A stretch of 6,409 nt of DNA from an uncultured Oscillospiraceae bacterium (lineage in GTDB: Bacteria; Bacillota; Clostridia; Oscillospirales; Oscillospiraceae), in NCBI GenBank assembly GCA_910579485.1, contig CAJTVO010000158.1, forward strand, positions 1 through 6,409, given 5' to 3'. A model generated the notes under the pieces. It was given only the letters and a program-made list of their open reading frames with translations, made no database searches and was not told the origin of the DNA. The position numbers and the translations under genes are program-made. Below are positions 1 to 5,215 of this stretch, one piece after another (the first letter of the stretch is position 1; each line of letters begins with the position of its first letter).

Positions 1-294
1 GCTTATGTCAACTGATTTCGTTATTTTCCACCAATTTGCAGCTGGTAGCAGCCGCCAAAGCCTTGGTAGCCAGGTGGTAGCGTTTTCATGGGTTGTTCAT
101 AATTGGGTTAAGAAGTTTGACATTATTTTTCATTTTTTGAAGTTTTTTGTTAAAACTGAGACACAAGTTTGGAAATTAACAAATAAGTTTACGTAATGCT
201 GCTTTGGCTAATAAAAGTTCAAAAATATGGCTTCAACATAGGAGCAATCCATGCAAAATTCAGGGCATACTACCATCACAGGAGGTGAAGCACA
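1..294. other. AT-rich region without a clear gene
   Basis: I see no convincing gene here. The first 80 bases are of mixed composition and contain three copies of TGGTAGC (43-49, 64-70, 75-81). One plus-strand frame is open from the window edge to a TAG at 78-80 and could be the last 25 codons of a gene lying outside, but nothing in it is recognisable. From about 85 to 260 the DNA is strongly AT-rich, unlike the rest of the window, with several AAGTTT repeats and a small hairpin (141-157, six-base arms). A TTGACA at 117-122 has no good -10 box at normal spacing, so I do not place a promoter, although one for the following small gene is expected here. Confidence 0.5.
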
Positions 295-495
295 ATGCAA
301 AACCATAAAAGCCAGCCACCCGAGCGGAAGCCCGGGTGGCCGGATGGAGATGACGACGTCATCAACAAATATGGGACCTATGAGATACAACGGACCAACG
401 GTATGGAGAACCCGTATCCCATGATCGCCCAGGGCCTCTCGGAGCAGGAGGCCCTGAAGCAGCTGAACGCCGCAGAGCGCTGGAAAAAGAAGTAG
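295..495 (+). CDS. Small hypothetical protein, 66 aa
   Basis: I do not recognise this protein with certainty and assign no function. The start is supported by a near-perfect ribosome site, AGGAGGTGA at 280-288, nine bases from GGAGG to the ATG. The product is hydrophilic, with no signal peptide or membrane segment. Its first 20 residues are rich in Pro, Lys and Asp. A more protein-like core follows around residues 24-56 (VINKYGTYEIQ, then NPYPMIAQGLSEQEAL), and it ends in a Lys-rich tail. The core looks like a small conserved domain, but this is an impression and not a match. The gene converges on the fusion-enzyme gene with only four bases between stop codons. An opposite-strand terminator appears to lie inside its first codons, so the two transcripts should overlap. 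Confidence 0.72.
   Translation: MQNHKSQPPERKPGWPDGDDDVINKYGTYEIQRTNGMENPYPMIAQGLSEQEALKQLNAAERWKKK
299..343 (-). terminator. Probable intrinsic terminator of the azlCD-fusion operon
   Basis: Read on the minus strand, arms at 333-343 and 312-322 form an 11-bp GC-rich stem with one G-U pair and a 10-base loop. After one C comes TTTTATGGTTTT. On the plus strand the G-U pair becomes an A-C mismatch and no U tract follows, so the signal points to minus-strand transcription. It lies about 160 bases past the stop of the fusion gene, inside codons of the opposing 66-residue gene. Confidence 0.65.
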
Positions 496-499
496 TGTC

Positions 500-1564
500 C
501 TACAGCCGCAGCATCATGTCATACCAGACCACGCCGCCGTGGACCGATGCTGCCGTGCCCTGGTTGACGAAGCCGAAGCTCTCATAATAGGCGATCTTTT
601 CCTGGCGGCAGGTGAGGGTCACGGCCTGGCGGCCTTCCAGGCGCGCAAGATCGATCAGCGCGTTCAGGAGCTGCCGGCCGCGCCCTTGCCTCTGCCAGTC
701 TGGATGGACGGCCAGGCTGAACACAGACTGATACCGCCCGTCGGGGTCGTGGCAGGCGGCGTTGGCGAACATCTCATCGGCGATGGCCGGGACGCCGATG
801 ACCGGTCCCATGGCGTAGCCTACCACTGCGCCGTCCAGCTCGCCAAGAAGGACGTGGCCGGGATAGACAGACAGGCGGTCCCGGATGGACGCCCGGCTGG
901 CGGCCTGCTCCTTGGGGAAACAGGCCGCTTCGATCTCCGCGCAGCGGTCCAGGTCGGCCATCGTCGCCGGACGGATGGACAGCAGGCCGTCCTCCAGCCC
1001 GGTCAGAAAGTCGCTGGAGGAGCGTATCTTCGCGCCGATATTCCCCATGTCCAGCAGGTTGGCCTGCTGGATCTCCTCCGTATTGGAGGAACAGCAGTCA
1101 GCCAGGACCACCACCTGATAGTCCAGGGAAACGGCGTCGTAACAGGTCGTGCGGATACAGTTGGGGGTGGTGGTGCCCGTCAGAAGCACGGTGTCCACTC
1201 CCAGCCGCCGCAGGAGCAGGTCCAGAGACGTCTGGAAAAACGCGGAATACCGGGGTTTAACGATCTCGTAGTCCTCCGGGCGGCGTCCAAACTCCGGCGG
1301 ATTTTCCACGGAGAGGGGGCCCGTGCTGCCAGGGGTAAGAGGGCGTCCGCCCTCCGCCCAGACGTGATAGCGGGTATGCTCCACATCGCTGCCATCGGCG
1401 CGGTAGGCCCGGTTGACGAAGATCACCGGGACATTCGCGCGGCGGCAGGCCGTTATCACCCGGGCGCAGGCGGGCACGGTGGCCCGCGCTCCCCGGATGC
1501 ACAGGGGGGACTCCGGATTCAGGAATCCGTTTTGCATGTCGATCACGATCAATGCCTGTTTCAT
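500..1564 (-). CDS. Isochorismatase-like cysteine hydrolase fused to GNAT acetyltransferase
   Basis: A 354-residue two-domain enzyme, probably cytosolic. Residues 1-186 are an isochorismatase-like hydrolase. The family's Asp-Lys-Cys triad is visible as D9 (VIDMQNGF), K103 (IVKPRYSAF) and C136 (GTTTPNCIRTTCYDA). This family hydrolyses amide or ether bonds, including nicotinamide and N-carbamoyl compounds. After a linker of a few residues, about 193-354 form a GNAT N-acetyltransferase. It has the acetyl-CoA loop Q291-R-Q-G-R-G296 after SLAVHPDW, and the end YYESFGFVNQG resembles arylalkylamine N-acetyltransferases. Both substrates are unknown. The reading frame stays open upstream to 1873, but I choose the ATG at 1564: AAAGGAG lies nine bases before it, overlapping the azlD stop, and the hydrolase fold begins there. 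It is the last gene of the azlC-azlD operon, 14 bases after azlD, suggesting a substrate related to the exported amino acid. Confidence 0.88.
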   Translation of the reverse strand: MKQALIVIDMQNGFLNPESPLCIRGARATVPACARVITACRRANVPVIFVNRAYRADGSDVEHTRYHVWAEGGRPLTPGSTGPLSVENPPEFGRRPEDYEIVKPRYSAFFQTSLDLLLRRLGVDTVLLTGTTTPNCIRTTCYDAVSLDYQVVVLADCCSSNTEEIQQANLLDMGNIGAKIRSSSDFLTGLEDGLLSIRPATMADLDRCAEIEAACFPKEQAASRASIRDRLSVYPGHVLLGELDGAVVGYAMGPVIGVPAIADEMFANAACHDPDGRYQSVFSLAVHPDWQRQGRGRQLLNALIDLARLEGRQAVTLTCRQEKIAYYESFGFVNQGTAASVHGGVVWYDMMLRL

Positions 1565-1578
1565 GACGGCAGTCTCCT

Positions 1579-1884
1579 TTATAGTAAGATCAGCTCTGCT
1601 CCCAGCACCACCAGGCAGCAGACTGCCGCTACCAGGAACAGGCTGCCGCCCCGCCAGGCCAGCAACGCGCCCGCCGCAAGAGCCAGCGCGCCGGCAACAG
1701 GGCTCTGGGTCGCCTCCACGATGGCGGGGAAGGTCATGACCGCCAAGGTGACATAGGGTACATAGTAGAGGAAGGATCGCAGGGTGGGGCTGGTGATTTC
1801 CCTGCGGATCAGCACCAGGGGCGTGGCGCGGATGATGTAGGACACTCCGGCGGACACCAATATGTATATCCAAATGTTTTTCAT
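1579..1884 (-). CDS. azlD: AzlD family branched-chain amino acid transport subunit
   Basis: A 101-residue integral membrane protein of normal AzlD length. With AzlC it forms the two-part LIV-E type exporter, known for branched-chain amino acids and analogues such as azaleucine in Bacillus. The sequence shows the usual pattern: an N-terminal helix (about 5-20), the typical IRATPLVLIRR stretch, the LRSFLYYVPYVTLAVMTFPAI block (about 35-55), and hydrophobic helices to the C-terminus. The start is set by a four-base ATGA overlap with the azlC stop, a sign of translational coupling. A GGAGG-like site lies about 13 bases upstream within azlC. Longer in-frame starts upstream would run far into azlC and are not credible. 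Substrate specificity cannot be read from the sequence. Confidence 0.93.
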   Translation of the reverse strand: MKNIWIYILVSAGVSYIIRATPLVLIRREITSPTLRSFLYYVPYVTLAVMTFPAIVEATQSPVAGALALAAGALLAWRGGSLFLVAAVCCLVVLGAELILL

Positions 1885-2606
1885 GCCCGTTCCGCCGCTC
1901 CTTCCGGGTCCTTTATGGGGAATAGGACGGCCGCGCCCAGGGAGATCGCCACCGTCAGGAAAATCGTCCTGACGCCAGAGGAGACGCCCGCCAAAAGCGC
2001 CCACCGTCCGGCGATAAAGCTGGCGGCAAAGCTGAGCAGCACCAGGCCCCGTACCACGCGGCTCTCCCTGGCCGGGGGGACGATGATGGCCAGGAACATC
2101 CCGTACAGCCCTACGCTCAGGGCGCTCATCAGGCGCAGGGGCAGGACGCTGCCCGCCGCCGCGCCGAAAAAGGTCCCCAGCCCCCAGCCGGGGATCGCGA
2201 CAGCCATGGCGCCGTAGGTATACCAGGGGTCCAGCCGCCCGGGAAAGGCGATGGAGATGCCGAAGATCTCGTCCGTTACGTCAAAGGCCACCAGCATCCT
2301 GTGGCGGAGGGGCGTCTCCGGGGCCAGCTTTTGGCTGAGGGAGCAGCTCATCAGGAGATAGCGGGCGTTGGCCACCAGGGTCATGACGGCCACCTCCCAG
2401 TATCCAGCGCCGGCGGAAACCAGGGAGAATACCGCGTATTCTCCGGCGGAAGCGTTGTTGGCCAGGCTCTCCACCATGGCCTGCAGGGCGGAAAAACCGG
2501 CGTTCCGGGCGGCAATGCCCAGGGTGAAGGCTACGGCGAAGTAGCCCAGCGCAATGGGCATCCCATCCCGGACGCCCCTGCGAAAATTGGTTTGGCTGTT
2601 GTTCAA
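1881..2606 (-). CDS. azlC: AzlC family branched-chain amino acid permease
   Basis: A 241-residue multi-spanning membrane protein, the large subunit of the AzlCD exporter. Family features are the N-terminal RRGVRDGMPIALGYFAVAFTLG block (about 9-30), the NARYLLM motif after the third hydrophobic segment (about 80-86), and a run of later membrane helices; the length is normal. The start is TTG, preceded by GGAGG seven bases away, and the family's conserved N-terminus follows at once; no in-frame ATG is better placed. It is the first gene of a three-gene operon with its own promoter (2640-2667). The leader is only about 27 bases, which leaves no room for a T-box or riboswitch, so control must come from DNA-binding factors or from the ribosome site itself. 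Confidence 0.94.
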   Translation of the reverse strand: MNNSQTNFRRGVRDGMPIALGYFAVAFTLGIAARNAGFSALQAMVESLANNASAGEYAVFSLVSAGAGYWEVAVMTLVANARYLLMSCSLSQKLAPETPLRHRMLVAFDVTDEIFGISIAFPGRLDPWYTYGAMAVAIPGWGLGTFFGAAAGSVLPLRLMSALSVGLYGMFLAIIVPPARESRVVRGLVLLSFAASFIAGRWALLAGVSSGVRTIFLTVAISLGAAVLFPIKDPEGAAERA

Positions 2607-2618
2607 GGAGATCCCTCC
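2607..2618 (-). promoter_or_regulatory. azlC ribosome binding site in a small hairpin, TTG start
   Basis: On the minus strand the sequence before the start is GGAGGGATCTCC followed directly by TTG. GGAGG sits seven bases from the start codon and fixes it. The same 12 bases can fold as GGAG-GGAT-CTCC, a four-pair stem that would hide part of the ribosome site. Together with the weak TTG codon this suggests deliberately modest translation of the membrane protein. Confidence 0.6.
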
Positions 2619-2639
2619 AAATGTTGACGGTAGGCTTCT

Positions 2640-2667
2640 ATTATATAACTTTCGGACGATAAGTCAA
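2640..2667 (-). promoter_or_regulatory. SigA-type promoter of the azlC operon
   Basis: On the minus strand there is TTGACT (2662-2667), a 16-base spacer and a perfect TATAAT (2640-2645). Transcription should begin near 2633, giving a leader of about 27 bases before the azlC TTG. No other candidate of this quality lies upstream of azlC. Confidence 0.8.
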
Positions 2668-2708
2668 GCCGCCGGAATGCTGGCTTACGGAGGCTTGCGG
2701 TGGCAAAT

Positions 2709-2722
2709 ATTTGTGCACAAAT
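2709..2722. promoter_or_regulatory. Perfect 14-bp palindrome, candidate operator
   Basis: ATTTGTGCACAAAT is its own reverse complement. It ends exactly where the -35 box of the phosphatase promoter begins (2723) and lies about 42 bases upstream of the azlC -35 box. That position fits a dimeric regulator that blocks the phosphatase promoter, or activates azlC, or both. The regulator is not in this window as far as I can tell. Confidence 0.5.
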
Positions 2723-2751
2723 TTGACATTTTCCGGTGGATATGGTAAAAT
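2723..2751 (+). promoter_or_regulatory. Extended -10 promoter of the phosphatase gene
   Basis: A consensus TTGACA (2723-2728), 17-base spacer and TAAAAT (2746-2751), with TGG directly before the -10 box as in extended -10 promoters. The start point should be near 2758, about 36 bases before the gene. It diverges from the azlC promoter. Confidence 0.82.
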
Positions 2752-2793
2752 GACGCCAGCCCCTGGAAAGGGAGATGTGAAAGGCGTTAACGT

Positions 2794-3246
2794 ATGACAA
2801 AAATCTTATTCGTCTGCCACGGCAACATATGCCGCAGCCCTATGGCTGAGTTTATCATGAAGGATCTGGTGAAGCGCGAGGGGCTGGAGGACCGGTTCCA
2901 CATCGCCTCCGCCGCCACCAGCACCGAGGAGATCGGCAATCCCGTCTACCCCCAGGCCCGCCGGAAGCTGGCGGAGCATGGTATCGGCTGCGCGGGGAAG
3001 ACCTCCCGGCAGCTCACCGCCGCCGACTACGGACAATATGACCTCCTCGTTGGAATGGATCTGGCCAATATGCGGAACATGGGCCGCATCTGCGGCGGAG
3101 ATCCGGACGGGAAGCTCCATCTGCTCCTGGAGTTCGCCGGACGGTCCGGCGATGTAGCCGACCCCTGGTACACCCGGGATTTCGAGGCCGCCTGGCGGGA
3201 CATCGAAGAAGGCTGCCGGGGACTACTGGACCGGCTGGAGAAGTAA
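2794..3246 (+). CDS. Low-molecular-weight protein tyrosine phosphatase
   Basis: A 150-residue cytosolic phosphatase of normal family length that should remove phosphate from tyrosine (or arginine) residues of proteins. The P-loop is at the N-terminus: C8-HGNI-C13-R14-S15 (CX5R), with C8 the nucleophile and R14 binding phosphate. C13 matches the second cysteine that can form a protective disulfide in this family. The general acid is D123 in DPWYT (123-127). Arsenate reductases of the same fold are an alternative, but the intact CX5R-S loop and DPWY favour a phosphatase. AAAGG lies nine bases before the ATG. It appears to be a single-gene unit with its own strong promoter, divergent from azlC. 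No tyrosine kinase or capsule gene is nearby to name its partner. Confidence 0.93.
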   Translation: MTKILFVCHGNICRSPMAEFIMKDLVKREGLEDRFHIASAATSTEEIGNPVYPQARRKLAEHGIGCAGKTSRQLTAADYGQYDLLVGMDLANMRNMGRICGGDPDGKLHLLLEFAGRSGDVADPWYTRDFEAAWRDIEEGCRGLLDRLEK

Positions 3247-3319
3247 TACTGTTTCCGGACAAAAGAATTTCAGTCTTTTATTGAGGATCAGTATAAGCCC
3301 TAGGTCATTCAAAAGACAA

Positions 3320-3368
3320 AAATGACGCCCGAGGGGCCGGTGGGAAGCCGGGCCCTCGGGCGTCATTT
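3320..3368 (-). terminator. Long hairpin terminator of the deoR-PHP-microprotein operon
   Basis: Arms of 21 bases (3320-3340 and 3348-3368) pair with a single mismatch (16 unbroken pairs, then four more) around a seven-base loop. On the minus strand the stem runs into TTTTTGTCTTTT, a good U tract. It begins 26 bases past the stop of the 39-codon gene. On the plus strand only three U's follow, so it would terminate the convergent phosphatase transcript less well, though it may serve both. Confidence 0.85.
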
Positions 3369-3393
3369 GCAGCATAGCGGAGTGAGACTGCCT

Positions 3394-3513
3394 TCATGCC
3401 AGCAGCTCCGGCAGGCAGGCGGCCAGGAACATGGCCGCCGCCAATACCATTGCCAGCACCGCCAGCAGATACCGCCTGCGCAGTAAAAATACGATGATTC
3501 GATCCCGCCGCAT
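3394..3513 (-). CDS. 39-residue hydrophobic microprotein
   Basis: A short gene whose product I do not recognise. The start is well supported: GGGAGG (3521-3526) lies seven bases before the ATG. The ORF sits between the PHP gene (57 bases upstream) and a strong terminator, so it should be transcribed with deoR and PHP. The peptide begins MRRDR, has a second basic cluster RRR (12-14), then a hydrophobic stretch from about 15 to 33 (YLLAVLAMVLAAAMFLAAC) and ends LPELLA. This fits a single membrane helix with the N-terminus inside. LAAC (30-33) also matches a lipoprotein signal box, but cleavage there would leave only seven residues, so a membrane peptide or signal-type peptide is more likely than a normal lipoprotein. 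Function unknown. Confidence 0.68.
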   Translation of the reverse strand: MRRDRIIVFLLRRRYLLAVLAMVLAAAMFLAACLPELLA

Positions 3514-3563
3514 AAAGCCGCCTCCCGCCCTCCATAGATCCTGGAACAGTCTATGCGGCGGGA
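3503..3563. repeat. 12-bp perfect inverted repeat covering the microprotein start codon
   Basis: TCCCGCCGCATA at 3503-3514 and its exact reverse complement at 3552-3563 flank 37 bases that contain the ribosome site. In the minus-strand transcript the 3' arm holds the AUG of the microprotein. The 5' arm begins eight bases past the PHP stop. Folding would bury the start codon and leave GGGAGG in the loop; an alternative pairing between CCUCC just after the PHP stop and the ribosome site is also possible. Confidence 0.55.
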
Positions 3564-3570
3564 CGGAGGA

Positions 3571-4251
3571 TCATTCCGCGCCGATGACGGTATATTCCCC
3601 CGAGCGGAGCAGCCGGACCAGGGCCGCGGTGTCCTCCGGCAGGGTCCGGGCCAGGATGCCGCCCTGGCCGATGTCCTCCGTCCGGTGGCAGTCGGAGCCT
3701 CCGGTGCGCAGGAGGCCATGGAGCGCCGCGTATTCCTCGGCGCGGGGATTGTTGCTCTCGTGCCGGGGATTCAGGTTGCACACCTCTACGCCGTCCAGGT
3801 AGCAGGCGAAGGCGGGGGTGCATTTTTTCCGGTAGGGATGGGCCTGGACGAGGAGGGCTCCCGCCTCCCGGGCCAGGGGGGCGAAGGCGGCGATGCCCAT
3901 GCGGAATACCTCCTCCGGCCGGGCCAGCAGCTCGTCGGGGCAGTTGTATAAGAGGTAGTCGTTGCAGCACTCGTCAAAGCGCAGCTCCGCGCCTTTGTAG
4001 ACCTTCAGGCCCCGTCTGGCGCACTCCGCCTCCATCCGGCGGAAGCCGTCCAAAAAGTGGGACATCACATCGCCTGGAGAGGTGGTGTCCAAGTCAAGGT
4101 ATTCAAAGGTGTCCCGGTTGTAGTGGTCCGTGACGGCCACGGCGGCATAGCCCGCCTGGGCGTAGCCCTCCGCCAGGGCGGCGGCGTCCAGCCAGCCGCA
4201 TTTGCTGGTGTGATTGGTGTGCAGATGGGTCTCGATCCGATACTGTTCCAT
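3571..4251 (-). CDS. PHP-domain metal-dependent phosphoesterase
   Basis: A 226-residue stand-alone PHP protein, probably cytosolic. Metal-binding motifs appear in the expected order: H9-L-H11 near the start, TD42-H43, E89 in KGAELRF, H138 in AHPYR, H164 in NPRHE, and D187-C-H189 in GGSDCHR. Proteins of this type hydrolyse phosphate esters using a two- or three-metal centre; known members include histidinol phosphatase and nucleotide phosphatases. No histidine or polymerase genes are nearby, so the substrate is open. Nine cysteines, including C188 inside the last metal motif, are more than usual. The start has GGGAGG seven bases upstream. It follows the deoR-type gene by 18 bases and precedes the microprotein gene, so the three form one operon, suggesting a substrate linked to the regulator's metabolite. 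Confidence 0.9.
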   Translation of the reverse strand: MEQYRIETHLHTNHTSKCGWLDAAALAEGYAQAGYAAVAVTDHYNRDTFEYLDLDTTSPGDVMSHFLDGFRRMEAECARRGLKVYKGAELRFDECCNDYLLYNCPDELLARPEEVFRMGIAAFAPLAREAGALLVQAHPYRKKCTPAFACYLDGVEVCNLNPRHESNNPRAEEYAALHGLLRTGGSDCHRTEDIGQGGILARTLPEDTAALVRLLRSGEYTVIGAE

Positions 4252-4269
4252 AGTTATTCCTCCCGAACG

Positions 4270-5028
4270 CTATTCTGCCAGCGTCAGCTTCACATTTTTC
4301 CTCGCGCAGAGATCCCGGCATTCCTCCGGACAGCAGGGGCCGGTGATGACCTCGGTCATGTCCTCCAGGGTCCCGTAGGACATGAGGCTGCTCTCGCCGA
4401 ACTTGCCGCCGTCCAGCAGCAGCCAGGTCTGGCGGCTCTGGGCCGCGGCCAGCTTTTTCAGCTCGTATTCGATGTAGGTGGACACGTTCAGCCTGCCCTC
4501 CGGCGACACGCCGGAGGCTCCCATGAAAGCTTTGGCAAACTGATACCGCCCCAGGAATTCCAGGGTACTGACATCGGCCACAGAGTTGGTGCGCCGGTTC
4601 ATGACGCCGGGGAGGACGATGAGCTCCACCTGGGGCTTGTCGTAGGCCTGATGGACCACGTAGAGGTTGCCGGTGACGACGGTCACATGCTTGAGGGGGT
4701 CCAGGCAGTCGATCAGGTGCATGGTGGTGGTGCCGGCGTCGATGTAGAGTGTGTCGCCGTCCTCAACGCGGGTCTGGGCGCACTGAGCGATCCGGCGCTT
4801 TTCCTCGGTGTGGAGCTGGGCGCGCTGGGTGAACAGGGGCACCTCCTGCCGCTGAAGGGCCCGGACGCCGCCGTAGACCTTCTCCACCGCGCCGGTGTCC
4901 GCCAGGTAGGCCACGTCGGAGCGGATCGTGTTCATGGACACGCCGAATTCCTCCCGCAGCTCCTCCATGGTGACCGCTTCCCGCCGGGCCACCAGGGCCT
5001 CGATCTGCTTGCGGCGGTCGTCCTTCAT
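4270..5028 (-). CDS. DeoR family transcriptional regulator
   Basis: A 252-residue repressor-type protein of normal DeoR-family length. Residues 1-57 form the winged helix-turn-helix: RRKQIEALV, then MEELREEFGVSMNTIRSDVAYL with the recognition helix around 31-43, and the wing at VYGGV (51-55). The rest is the sugar-phosphate sensor domain of the isomerase-like fold, with IDAGTTT (96-102) as the phosphate-binding loop, an E187/K191 segment and DGGKFG (206-211). The family usually binds a phosphorylated sugar, which releases it from DNA. The start has AAGGAGG seven bases upstream. It heads an operon with the PHP gene and the microprotein, and is divergent from the GAPDH gene. Control of itself and of GAPDH by a glycolytic intermediate is a reasonable inference, not shown by the sequence. 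The C-terminal part is rich in cysteine (C232, C233, C237, C241). Confidence 0.92.
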   Translation of the reverse strand: MKDDRRKQIEALVARREAVTMEELREEFGVSMNTIRSDVAYLADTGAVEKVYGGVRALQRQEVPLFTQRAQLHTEEKRRIAQCAQTRVEDGDTLYIDAGTTTMHLIDCLDPLKHVTVVTGNLYVVHQAYDKPQVELIVLPGVMNRRTNSVADVSTLEFLGRYQFAKAFMGASGVSPEGRLNVSTYIEYELKKLAAAQSRQTWLLLDGGKFGESSLMSYGTLEDMTEVITGPCCPEECRDLCARKNVKLTLAE

Positions 5029-5040
5029 ATGGAGACCTCC

Positions 5041-5090
5041 TTTCCGGAGAAACCGAAATTTTTCGTAAGACCATGATACCGTACCGGAAA
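5041..5090. promoter_or_regulatory. Candidate DeoR operator elements
   Basis: Around the deoR start point lie a 12-base near-palindrome, CGAAATTTTTCG (5054-5065, five-base arms), and an outer pair of inverted half sites, TTTCCGG (5041-5047) and CCGGAAA (5084-5090), about four helical turns apart. They cover the start point and the -10 to -35 spacer of the deoR promoter. The assignment is by position and symmetry only. Confidence 0.35.
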
Positions 5091-5101
5091 AGAATTGTCA
5101 A
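5073..5101 (-). promoter_or_regulatory. SigA-type promoter of the deoR operon
   Basis: On the minus strand: perfect TTGACA (5096-5101), 17-base spacer, TATCAT (5073-5078). Transcription should start near 5067, giving a leader of about 38 bases before the deoR ATG. Confidence 0.8.
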
Positions 5102-5135
5102 CTGTTTTATAAAAATTGGTAAGTTCACAAGCATC

Positions 5136-5198
5136 AAAAAGAAAATTACTAAAAAAATCATATTTGAAATTGACAGAAGAGGCAACAGATGCTACAAT
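5136..5198 (+). promoter_or_regulatory. Strong GAPDH promoter with A-rich upstream element
   Basis: Perfect TTGACA (5170-5175), 17-base spacer, TACAAT (5193-5198), with TGC directly before the -10 box (extended -10). The A-tract-rich stretch 5136-5169 just upstream resembles an UP element for RNA polymerase alpha. Together they predict very high expression, as expected for a glycolytic gene. The start point should be near 5205, giving a leader of about 56 bases. Confidence 0.85.
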
Positions 5199-5215
5199 CT
5201 CCATGTAGAAACGTT

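Noticed and set aside
43..81. CRISPR-like or tandem repeat from three TGGTAGC copies
   Set aside because: The units are seven bases long with unequal spacing of 21 and 11 bases, so they do not form an array.
5..196. 63-codon plus-strand frame near the left edge
   Set aside because: No ribosome site precedes the ATG, the composition simply follows the AT-rich DNA (many Phe and Lys), and nothing is recognisable.
539..1756. Long plus-strand open frame of 405 codons opposite the fusion gene and azlD
   Set aside because: It lies antisense to two well-supported genes, has no recognisable domain and an Arg/Gly/Ala-rich composition typical of antisense frames in GC-rich DNA.
1565..1873. N-terminal extension of the fusion protein by about 100 residues
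   Set aside because: The extra residues are azlD read in another phase; the ATG at 1564 has its own ribosome site and begins the hydrolase fold.
2607..2639. T-box or riboswitch leader for azlC
   Set aside because: The predicted leader is only about 27 bases, far too short for such structures.
3305..3535. 76-codon minus-strand frame overlapping the microprotein in another phase
   Set aside because: It runs through the long terminator hairpin and lacks the hydrophobic pattern and well-spaced ribosome site of the 39-codon frame.
4057..5076. Plus-strand open frame of 339 codons opposite the PHP and deoR-type genes
   Set aside because: It is the complement of two clear genes, rich in Gly, His and Val without any motif, and crosses the deoR ribosome site and promoter.
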